A stretch of 37,512 nucleotides of DNA, from assembly GCF_003478445.1 (NCBI RefSeq), contig NZ_QUET01000029.1, forward strand, positions 1 through 37,512. Reading direction: 5' to 3'. A program made the position numbers and the translations under genes. A model generated the notes under the pieces. The model was not told the DNA's origin, made no database searches, and was given only the letters and a program-made list of their open reading frames with translations. Below, piece after piece: positions 7,529 through 16,525 of the stretch. Position 1 is the first letter of the stretch, and each line of letters begins with the position of its first letter. Source of the DNA: Roseburia sp. AM59-24XD (lineage in GTDB: Bacteria > Bacillota > Clostridia > Lachnospirales > Lachnospiraceae).

Positions 7529-9326
7529 TATAGTCACCCCCTGCTGTTACACTATTTGCCCTTGATACAAATTGCTTTAAATATTCACGCATGTTAGGAT
7601 TACATGCATATACATAGCAGCCATGTATGCCTCTGGTCAAAATTGTTGTATACGTATTCAATATTAACTGTTTCAAATGATTCTTATCTGTGTTTTGTTT
7701 TACCTTCTTATCCATATATTTATCTAAGTTAATCTCCAGTGAATTGGTCTCATAGTTATAATCGATTTCCTCTCCAAATATAACTCCAACATAATTCATA
7801 TCATAACCTTGAACCGTATGAATGCATCCAATCGTACAGTGCGAGTCCCTCCTCGTTGCCCATCCTTTATCCGTTAAATTCCAAATATATTTATAACCTT
7901 CGATTTCAATATCAAATGCTCCTGTTCGAACCAGCATGTCATAACATTCCATATTATCTTTTGGTCGTTTGGACGGGCGGGTTGTCCATTTCCAGGAATA
8001 ACCTGCCGCAGTTTTGCATAATCCAATTTGGTCGTCTTTTCTTCTTATATTTTCTATCATCATATTGACATCATCAAATAATAAGAAATCATAATTCTCC
8101 ATTGTTTCAAATTTTTTCCGTCTACACTCCATAATTGCTTTTACGTATTCAATATATGTCTCTCCTCCCAGGCAGCGCATTTGAGTCTCTAATTGATGTC
8201 TTACCACGTTTTTAGCATACTTGTTTAAGGAGTTCTGATATTCATCATAGCTTATATCGGAAGATTTAACGCTTTGATATTCATCATAAAATAATACAAC
8301 ATGCTTTGCTGATTTCAAAATCCATTCGAGCTGATTTGTTCTTTCGCTATCAAGGTTCAACTTCTGACTTGTGTCATCAAAAGATTTATAATTTGTAATA
8401 TTGCATCTTTTCGAAAGTCTATGTGATTCATCTACAAAAATAATATCATAATCATCCTTGACCACATCACAGGGAGCAATAACCATTCTACGTTCTAATC
8501 CATTTCCACATTCTTTAAATACTTTTTTTATCGTCTCACGAATTCCTGACATCGGCATGACAAATCCTATTTTAAAAAGTTTCCCACCGCGCTCCTTAAG
8601 TATATAGTTCTTTAACCTCAAAAGTGCGCTTCTTTTGCCTTCATCAATATCATCAAACTCCCGTGCTTCTCCGTCTAATAATTCGTCATCTATATTTACT
8701 GCATTTATAAAAGAGTTAATAAGACTTATAGCTAATACTGTTTTTCCTGTTCCTGCACAACCATTTACAAGACTCACTCCTGTATTATCTGTTTCAAAAG
8801 TATTTAATATGTCATTTATAATGCATACGCTCACTTCATTTTGCTCAACTGACAAAGCATTGTATGGAGAATATTTAAAAATATTTTCATTTTCTATAAC
8901 TTTCAAAGACTTTTCCGCCAGTCCTTTTTTCTGTAACTGTTTCCACAAGTCTTTGAACTGATTTCTATAATATCTACGATTAAAATAATCATGTGCCGCC
9001 TGTTGCCCTTTATTTTTATTTAAAATCTTTCTAAATCTTATATCTGCAGAACAATATTTGATAAGCTTTTGTTCATAATCTAACACAACGGACTTATTAT
9101 ACTCACCGTCAAAAATAATCTCTACAATTTCAAGAGAATTCTTTTCACTATTTTTTAAATGCTGATGCATCCGCGTTGCTGCACTTGTTGTTTCACCAAT
9201 ATAAATAGCATCTTCGTTATGAATAAGATATACTACCGGCCAATTTACGCCCTTGGGCGTATTCCTAATTCTTTCAAGTCCATTCTCGTCAAAGGAATAA
9301 GATACTATATTACTTTTTTCTACCAT
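7509..9326 (-). CDS. GIY-YIG nuclease fused to DUF2075 (Schlafen-like) DNA/RNA helicase
   Basis: 605-residue two-domain protein. Residues about 25-110 form a GIY-YIG nuclease: VVYLI and IYIGET supply the two signature strands, ATRMHQH the Arg, and YEQKLI the metal-binding Glu. Residues about 160-605 form a DUF2075 superfamily 1-like helicase: Walker A GCAGTGKT, Walker B DIIFVDESHRL, a sensor-like VVLFYDEYQSV, QTEMR-like QLETQMR, the motif V-like HTVQGYDMNYVGVIFG and motif VI-like TTILTRGIHGCYVYA. All key residues are present. The start ATG at 9326 follows AGAGGG by about seven bases; the open frame reaches 9356. It is the first gene of an operon with MazG and the 147-residue protein. Base composition is clearly more AT-rich than the flanks, suggesting horizontal acquisition. 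Role in defence is inferred from domain content. Confidence 0.88.
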   Translation of the reverse strand: MVEKSNIVSYSFDENGLERIRNTPKGVNWPVVYLIHNEDAIYIGETTSAATRMHQHLKNSEKNSLEIVEIIFDGEYNKSVVLDYEQKLIKYCSADIRFRKILNKNKGQQAAHDYFNRRYYRNQFKDLWKQLQKKGLAEKSLKVIENENIFKYSPYNALSVEQNEVSVCIINDILNTFETDNTGVSLVNGCAGTGKTVLAISLINSFINAVNIDDELLDGEAREFDDIDEGKRSALLRLKNYILKERGGKLFKIGFVMPMSGIRETIKKVFKECGNGLERRMVIAPCDVVKDDYDIIFVDESHRLSKRCNITNYKSFDDTSQKLNLDSERTNQLEWILKSAKHVVLFYDEYQSVKSSDISYDEYQNSLNKYAKNVVRHQLETQMRCLGGETYIEYVKAIMECRRKKFETMENYDFLLFDDVNMMIENIRRKDDQIGLCKTAAGYSWKWTTRPSKRPKDNMECYDMLVRTGAFDIEIEGYKYIWNLTDKGWATRRDSHCTIGCIHTVQGYDMNYVGVIFGEEIDYNYETNSLEINLDKYMDKKVKQNTDKNHLKQLILNTYTTILTRGIHGCYVYACNPNMREYLKQFVSRANSVTAGGDYNGNEDN

Positions 9327-9741
9327 AATAAATCCCTCTCGATCCATCAATTTCATTCAATAATCATATAATGTTTATAATACATTTTTAAAACCACTAT
9401 TTTAATATATACATTTTTTATTCTCCCCTCATCTTTTTCTCAACATCACATGAAGCCACTTCTCCTCATGTTTGGAATCTGTATCTTGTACTCCATATGT
9501 TAATTAATTATATTATAAGAAGATTTCCCCAACCTGTCTATATAACATCCGCCTCACCACCAATATTTCATGCGAAAAGTTTCCATATATCATGTCACCA
9601 AACAAACACAGCCGGTACGCCCTCTCGGTCGTACCGGCTGCATCCGTCTGGAACAAATTCCTTCGTCCCAAACCTCATTATATTAATACATATGGCAAAT
9701 AAAATTTGGTTTTGTGAATGAAAAAAATCTTTTCGGAGTAG
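9327..9741. other. Non-coding region between cellulase and helicase operon
   Basis: No credible gene. The left part is very AT-rich and should hold the promoter of the helicase operon (minus strand), but several TATTAT/TATAAT-like hexamers compete and none is convincing. The right part holds the terminator at 9611-9640. Confidence 0.5.
9611..9640 (-). terminator. Terminator downstream of GH5 cellulase
   Basis: Perfect ten-base stem AGCCGGTACG / CGTACCGGCT with a ten-base loop. On the minus strand it is followed by GTGTTTGTTTGG, a weak T tract. It is about 100 bases past the cellulase stop. Confidence 0.7.
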
Positions 9742-12631
9742 TTACTTCATAACGATATCCGTGATCACCGGAGAATCGCTTCCGGCGCCGACACCACAAT
9801 TTAATGTCATTGTCTTTCCGGCTGCCCAGTTGCCGTCCCAGCCAGGATTGCTTACACGGTAACGGTTATTGCCGAGGCTGACGCACTCGCCGCTCCACAT
9901 AGATGTGATCTCGCGGTCTAATGTGAACTCTACGGTCCATCCGTTTGTGTAGCTTACGCCGGTCTCGTTGGTCAGAGTGATCTGGGCGATTCCGCCGCTT
10001 CCCCAGTTACTTGTGAGCTTCACACTGCCTGTTACCTTAGAGTCACCGGCAGGTGTCGTTGTTGGTGCAGTTGTTGGTGCTGCTGTCGGAGCAACAGTCG
10101 GTGCTACGGTTGGTGCAATTGTCGGTGCTGCTGTTGGCGCCTCAGTTGGGGCAACGGTTGGAGCTACGGTCGGTGCTTCTGTTGGAGCTACCGTTGGCTC
10201 CGGTGTTTCACCGTCGGTGCTTGCAATAGAAAGGCTGACGATCTTGCCGCCATTCCATACAGACAGGCACAGATAAGTTACACTGGAGTTTGTTTTGATG
10301 TTTAATGTGTTCTTCAGTTCTTTTACGGTGTAAACTTTGGTAACCTCTTCGGTTGCATTGCTTGCTGCAGAGTAGTTGTCACCATTCTGCCATGTATTGT
10401 CTACCGATGCGCCCCATCCGAGGATTCCCCAGTTTGCATGGGATGGATCGGTACATGTGTAAACAACGGTTACAATATCATCATCGGATGCATTCATGAG
10501 CCATGACGGATCATTGGTTGCATAGGTAGATGTCAGGTTGGATGCGATCACTTTCTTTCCTGTGATCACAGAGCCTGCGTCGGTGCTGCCGTTGGCGCCT
10601 TTGTCGGAGCCACGGTTGGTGCTACGGTCGGCTTTGCAGTCGGTGCCTTTGTCGGAGCTACCGTTGGTGCTGCCGTTGGCTTCGCATCGCTTCCGTTGAT
10701 TCCGGATACCGTAAAGTTCATTTTTACAGAGTTTACGGTCTGATAATTTACATTGTTGAAATATGCTTTGTAATTTGCATTTTCTACGGTTACATTGTTG
10801 ACATGGGTGTTGGCCCATACGTTGATGAATGAGAAATTAAAGATCGGGCAGATCAGACCATCATCGGATGCCTTCTGTGATACATCGTATGTGAAGGTAT
10901 CGTTTTTCATGGTGTACTTCTGTCCGTTGATCTCAAAGGACTTCACTTTAATGGTTGCTTTATCAAATACAGATGCCTCATCATCTGCCGCGTTAATGTC
11001 CTTAATGTAAAGTGAACCGATGTTCTGCAGCTGGCTCTTTGTTGCATCGAGAGACAGAGAGAAATCTCCGCCGTCCGAATAAATGTCAACATACTCATCG
11101 CTGATCACTGACTGCCAGCTTGCTGTCTCCAACAGGTACATTTTAGCGCGTACATAATTAGCCTGAGGAACTGTCACCTCACAGGTTGCCTTGTAGCCGA
11201 GTGGTACGGATGCAGTGATCGTACATGTTCCGGCACCAACAGCGGTTACCTGTCCCTTGGAATTAACGGTTGCAACGGCTTCATCGCTGGAGCTCCATAA
11301 ACCTTATCCTTGCTGTCTGCCGGTGTTAATGTTGCGGTAAGCTGCTGCTTCTCGTCTCCGATGTGGATGGTCATGGAGGACTGACTCAATGTGATTCCGG
11401 TTGCAGTTGCAGACTCGTTTCCGCCATAAACCTCCATCATTGCATCCATCAGCTCCTGATGAACGACCTTGTTGGAATAACGGTCAATGATTGCAAAGCC
11501 GTAATCGCCATTATAACCATTGTCCCATGCTACCGGAATCATTCCGTACTGCTTTGCATAATAGCAGACCTTCTGGTAATATTCCGCACGGCAGGTCTTA
11601 TTCTGACTGTCATAATTTTCTTTATTGATGGCACCAAACTCGCCGATCACCACAGGATATCCCTGGGAAACAAATTTGGTGTACATTTTCTTGAATTGGG
11701 AAACCATGTAAGATTCATCGCCCCAGCTTGCTTTCTTGGACGCATCGGTTACGCTGTCGCCCCACTGGGTCGTTGCTCCGGACTCCGTTCCACAGAAATC
11801 CCATGGATCGTAGTAATGAACAGAGATCATGATTCTCTTCTGTCCGGAAGCGATGTTTGAAGATAAATAATTGTCGGTCGGCATTTCAAAGCCGTAATCC
11901 CCTGCGGTATAATCGATGTTCGTATTCCAGCCCGGGATCAGCAGCCATCTCTGGTTATTATTGCCGCCGGATTTACGCACGGTATCAACGAAGATCTGAT
12001 TGTACGCATTTATATTTGCATAAGCCGTTCTGCTAGGTGTTCCATAGGTTCCGTCGAACTCCTCGTTCATGGACTCAAAGATCAGATGCTCATCGTAATT
12101 TTTGAAACGATCTGCGATCTGTTCCCAGCATGCTTTGTATTTTGCTTTAATCTGGGTCTGGTTACCGCTGCCGCATAACAGCCATCCGCCATTTACTGTA
12201 GTGTATCCGTCTCCGTGCATATTCACGATCGCATACATATCATTATCCACGCAGTAATCAACAACCTGCTGTACACGATCAAGCCATGAAGAGTCGATCT
12301 TGTATCCATTGTTATCGTCGATCATGCTGAGATAAGAAACCGGAATACGGATAGATTTGAAACCGGCATCCTTTGCTGCTAACACAAGATCTTCCGTAAG
12401 CTTTGGATTACCATAAGCGGTTTCATTTGGCGTTCCTGAACTTGCAGCCTCCAACGAGTTACCGAGATTGTACCCGACACCCATCGCCTCCGTGATCTGC
12501 GACTGGTTCAGGTTCTGAAAACTACTGCCGGCAGCCTGTGCCGTTTTCGCCGTCATATTGGGTAACGACAGCGACGTTGCAACCATTGCCATACTCAGGA
12601 CAATGGCCATTGCTTTCTTACATAAAGCCAT
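9742..12631 (-). pseudogene. Secreted modular GH5 endoglucanase with CBM2-like domain (two frameshifts)
   Basis: Reconstructed length about 963 residues. Order: signal peptide (1 to about 34, cleavage after AQA); GH5 catalytic domain (about 40-400) with acid/base Glu in FESMNEEFDG and nucleophile Glu in VVIGEFGA; a BIG2-type Ig-like domain (about 410-490); an unassigned beta-rich domain (about 490-650); a Pro/Thr/Ala linker; a second unassigned beta-rich domain starting GKKVIASNL; a longer linker; and a C-terminal CBM2-like cellulose-binding domain (SNWGSGGIAQITLTN, NGWTVEF). The frame breaks near 11307 (KVYGAPAM should read KV-WSSSDEAVATVNSKG) and near 10577 in the first linker. Each break is cured by one added base, leaving open pieces 12631-11246, 11177-10566 and 10818-9742. 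The catalytic domain is intact in the first piece. Start ATG 12631 follows AAGGAGA. It probably cleaves beta-1,4-glucans outside the cell. Confidence 0.88.
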
Positions 12632-12687
12632 AAGATTCTCCTTCCCGGCTGATCAGAATATAATTTCTGCAGAAAGCACAAACAAAT

Positions 12688-12708
12688 GTACTGTCCCATA
12701 AACAGTAC
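12688..12708 (-). repeat. CTGTCCCAT hairpin motif, copy 1
   Basis: GTACTGT at 12688-12694 pairs with ACAGTAC at 12702-12708 around CCCATAA. The core CTGTCCCATAAACAGTACAC resembles the copy at 32857-32876 (read on the minus strand) and the one at 13112-13126. Lies 57 bases upstream of the cellulase start. Confidence 0.5.
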
Positions 12709-13108
12709 ACACGTTTCAAACAAAGCAATCCTATATCTGAAAAATAACCGTCCTGAATTCCGGATATAAGAAACGACAAAAAGCAGTTATAAAACCTATG
12801 TTATATAACCTGTTTTTCATGATCACTCTGTTATTTTTGTGCAGAAAAAAGACATCCTTTGTCCCCACAAAAAATGTCTTTACACATCCTAATCACGCCC
12901 AATACATTACTGAAACAACTCCCCCACAGAGTCGTTTCGTTTGCTACAAAAACATATTATCATCACTGCTAAAAATATGCAATACAAATTTTTTATTTTG
13001 GTATACGATTATTACATTTTGCATGCAAAAAACAGCACAATATTTTTCTAAAACTTATTCCTTATTTTTCATTTATAATTCTTTCATTTTATCTTAGCGA
13101 TTGTGTCT

Positions 13109-13127
13109 GTCCGTTAAATGGGACAGA
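13109..13127 (-). repeat. CTGTCCCAT hairpin motif, copy 2
   Basis: TCTGTCC pairs with GGACAGA around an eight-base loop, and the minus strand reads CTGTCCCATTTAACG. It sits just downstream (minus strand) of the possible protein tail at 13278-13147, which would fit the end of a decayed mobile element. Confidence 0.45.
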
Positions 13128-13385
13128 TCAATTTTCTTCATGATTGCCGTCACCACCCTTTATCCTCCCGCCCCATGCTGACCGGAATTTCTTTTTTCAC
13201 ACTCTCCGTAAAAAGCTCATGATTGACATTCTGCATCATATGGCAATCGATCAGACGATCTTTGATCAGGTAAGTAAAATTTTTGCAATTATATCATATC
13301 TTTAAAAAATAAAAATACTCATTGAATCTGCCTCAATAATTCGGTATGATAGAAGAAGCAATACAAATGAGAGCGGGTTAATCTT

Positions 13386-14280
13386 ATGAGACAGTTTATT
13401 AAAAATATGTTTTACAGGCAGCGCGAGGATTTTAACAGGGAGTATGCAAACCGGAACGATCGGTTTACTTTTCCGGATAACGTTACGATGACGCTTGATA
13501 TCCCTATGCTCCTGATCACGACAAGGCACACCGCTGGACATTTTCCAGCCGAATTCTGCACCGTCTTCTCCCGAGGCACTTCCTGTGATCGTAAATGTTC
13601 ACGGCGGGGGGCTTTTGCTTGGCAACAAGGAATTTAACCAATACTTCTGTGCCAAATTGTGTACACTGGGATTTCTGGTGTTTAATGTGGAATACCGGCT
13701 TATTCCGGATTGTCAGATTTATGATCAGATTGCGGATATTTTCCTTGCACTCGATTTTATACAGGGTCAACTTGCAAAGTATCAGGGTGATCAGGACAAG
13801 GTCTATGCGGTCGGAGACAGCGGCGGAGCCTGTCTTCTTGTATATACTGCGGCAGCACAGCGCAATCCGAAGGTCGCACAGGCAGCCGGGGTCACACCAT
13901 CTGCTTTGCCATTAAATGCGCTTGGACTGATCAGCGGTATGTTTTACACGAATAAGCCGGATCAGATCGGACTGTTTATGCCCAGATATCTTTACGGGAA
14001 ACATTATAAGAAATCAGCATTTGCACCATATGTCAACCCGGAGCATCCGGATATTATCCGGTCTCTGCCACCATGCTTTCTTGTGACAAGTGGCAAAGAT
14101 CATCTGCGTCACTACACAATGCAGTTTAAAATGGCACTGGATGCCGCCCGGATGGAGTCCGCAATCATGGACTTTCCGGATGATAAACGGCTGACACACG
14201 CCTTCAGCGCTTTTGAACCGGAGCTGCCGGAGAGCACACAGACACTTGAGGCGATTGCCGAATATATACGACAATTTTAG
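13386..14280 (+). pseudogene. Alpha/beta hydrolase (esterase/lipase, HSL-like), two frameshifts in first third
   Basis: Reconstructed length about 298 residues. The oxyanion-hole motif HGGG (in NVHGGGLLLGN), nucleophile GDSGG, acid SGKDH and a His in RLTHAF are all present and correctly spaced for the hormone-sensitive-lipase-like carboxylesterase group. The N-terminal frame starts at 13386 (MRQFIKNMF) and reads well to DNVTMTLDIP. After that the sense continues as YAPDHDKAHR in a second frame, then LDIFQPNSAPSSPEALPVIV in a third, so single bases are missing near 13507 and 13534. From 13585 to the end the frame is open and intact. The substrate is unknown, with no signal peptide. If the indels are errors the gene is functional; if real, a GTG at 13585 would begin a protein lacking its N-terminus. 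Confidence 0.8.
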
Positions 14281-14310
14281 GGGTTATTTCTGAAAGGCAC
14301 AGGTATTTAT

Positions 14311-16391
14311 ATGAATTATGACGAAAAACTTTTCAAGGAAAAAGCAAACCGCAAGGCGCGCAAAATATGGCTTATTTTTGCGATCCTGTTGTCCGCCAAC
14401 TACGGATCTGATTTTTCAAACGGTCTGTACAGCACCAGATATTATCTGATCTTTCTGGCTCTTTGCTGGATTCCGTTTATTACCGGAGAGATCCTGCTTC
14501 GAACCCGGGGCTGGAATACGGAACGCTACAAACTCGATCTGGTGATCGGTTATGGTATTTTCTATACATATGTGATCTGTACGACCTCGTCGCCGATCGC
14601 ATTTACTTATGTTCTTCCCGTTACCAGTCTTCTGGTGATCTATAAGGATCAGCTTTTCATGCGGTACTGCGGCATTGTGAATGCCTGATCATTATTGGCA
14701 GCTCCATTTACCGCTACGCTGTTCTTGGTATGAACTCCGCCACGAACATGAAGGATTATCAACTTGAGCTGTCCTGCATCATTCTTTGTTATATCTGCTA
14801 CGGTATGTCCATCCGCCATCTGAACGAATCGGACGGTGCTATGACAGACAGCATCAAAAACGATCTGCACCGTGTGATCACGACGGTCGAGAAGGTCAAA
14901 AATGCCAGCAATTCCATTATGGACGGCGTCCTGGTTGTCCGTGAGCTTGCCGGTGAAAACAAGCACGGCGCTGATATTGTTGCTGCCGAGATGGACACGC
15001 TGAACAATAACAATATCAATCTTCAGACCACAACAACATCCTCTGTGGATATGACCAGCGACATCAGTTCCCAGGTACAGCACATTGCCGTGATGATCGA
15101 GGAAATGGTCAAGCTGATCGACGAATCCGGCACTCACGCCCAGAACAGCTCCGAGGATCTGAACAGTCTGCTTCAGACTACAAGGACTATGTCAGAGCTT
15201 TCCTCCGATACAGAGCAAACGCTTCAGGCATTTAAGGATGAGTTTGAAATGGTGAAGCAGGAAACCGGCACGATTGAAAGCATTAACAATCAGACGAATC
15301 TTCTGGCACTCAACGCATCCATCGAAGCCGCCAGAGCCGGAGAAGCGGGCAAGGGCTTTGCTGTTGTCGCGGATCAGATCCGCACCTTAAGCGCAGAGAC
15401 AAAGGAATCCTCCAGCCAGATCAAGGAAGCACTGATCCGTCTCGAGGAAACCTCTGACCAGATGACGCACGCCATCGAAAATACATTAAAGCTGATCCGG
15501 ATCACTCTGGAGAAGGTTGCCAAGACAAATCAAAATATTACCACGATCACATCAGATTCCAACCAGATCGAGCATCACATTCATACCATTGATGCCGCAA
15601 TGAAGCGTGTGGAACAGTCGAACCGCCAGCTTGTGACAAATATGGAACAGGTCTCCTCCACCGTGGAGGATATGACCTCCGGCATTTCCGGATCAAATGA
15701 GATCTGTCACCGCATGCTCAGTAAATATGATGAAACTGCCGTAAATATCAACACGATTGAGAATGTTGTCGAAGCTCTGATGTGCGAGCTTGGAATTGGC
15801 GGCTTTATGGGGCTGGAGGATCTGCAGCCGGGCATGAAGGTGATCATTATACCGACCGGTGATGCCAGTCGTAAATATCACGGAGAACTGATCCAGCCTC
15901 TGGCGCAGGGAATCGCTATCACCCTCCCGGATGCTGCTATCACCCATCCAACGACCTGCAACGTACAGGTAACCGTCGATAATGTTCTTTACTGTTGGGA
16001 AAACGCAGCGATCACCCCGGACAAAACGGATGCTGACCACTATCAGGTACAGATCAGCTCCCGTCCAAAGATCAATAACCGCCGCAAATATCCGCGTATA
16101 GATCTGACCAACTCCTGCGTCATCACTGTCCCGGAAACCGGACAGGAGTTTACGGGACAGATGGACAATATCAGCGGAAACGGATTTGCCTTCATCACAG
16201 ACGCTCCATTCTTTGCCACCGCCAAGGGCGAAAGGATCACGATAACACTGGAGCAGTTCGAGCTTACCGATCACAGCACTTTAGAGGGTCGTATCATCCG
16301 CTGCTCTGATAATGAAGGTCATTATATCGTCGGCTGTCAGATGCCGGAGGACGATGCTATCCTGACGGAATATGTAAAACAGCATCAATAA
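14311..16391 (+). pseudogene. Methyl-accepting chemotaxis protein with C-terminal PilZ module (one frameshift)
   Basis: Reconstructed length about 693 residues. The N-terminal 165 residues carry five or six hydrophobic segments with no large external sensor domain. The cytoplasmic signalling hairpin follows, with the near-invariant tip [20 protein letters not shown] and [15 protein letters not shown]. After it, about residues 505-590 ([13 protein letters not shown] onward) resemble the N-terminal domain of YcgR-like PilZ proteins, and a PilZ domain ends the protein with RRKYPR and NISGNG in place of the classic RxxxR and (D/N)xSxxG. This predicts a receptor gated by cyclic di-GMP. The frame breaks near 14684: GIVNA-stop continues as [15 protein letters not shown] one base out of register. 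The open pieces are 14311-14688 and 14730-16391. No che genes are nearby. Confidence 0.85.
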
Positions 16392-16469
16392 AAACAGTTC
16401 ATAACATTTTGCAGAATTATATGAATTTATAACATCGTAATTACGCTTATCAAAGAATTGCTGAATATC

Positions 16470-16506
16470 AAAAGAGATTGTGCCCAATAAAGACACAATC
16501 TCTTTT
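16470..16506. terminator. Bidirectional terminator between chemoreceptor and CAP gene
   Basis: Thirteen-base perfect stem AAAAGAGATTGTG / CACAATCTCTTTT with an 11-base loop; the A and T runs at the ends allow termination from both sides. It lies between two convergent genes. Confidence 0.9.
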
Positions 16507-16525
16507 GATTATACAGGAAATCACT

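Larger units (their letters stand above)
12632..13385. other. 754-bp non-coding region with element-end-like motifs and a possible gene remnant
   Basis: Divergent promoters for the cellulase (minus) and hydrolase (plus) must lie here. It is AT-rich, and the short open frames look random. Two hairpins share the core CTGTCCCAT (12688-12708 and about 13109-13127). Between about 13278 and 13147 the minus strand can be read as a protein tail (KEIPVSMGREDKGW then stop) that may be a decayed gene. I see nothing else. Confidence 0.45.

Noticed and set aside
10100..10200. Short near-tandem repeats that could suggest a CRISPR array
   Set aside because: They are degenerate triplet-based repeats in a coding linker with no constant spacer structure and no cas genes.
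9968..10276. Plus-strand frame coding a Val-Gly-Ala repeat protein
   Set aside because: Shadow of the Pro/Thr/Ala linker of the cellulase on the other strand; the repeat is explained by that linker. The same holds for the similar Val-Gly frame at 17333-17620.
12798..13097. 99-residue plus-strand frame MLYNLFFM...
   Set aside because: AT-rich random-looking sequence without ribosome binding site or domain, in a promoter region.
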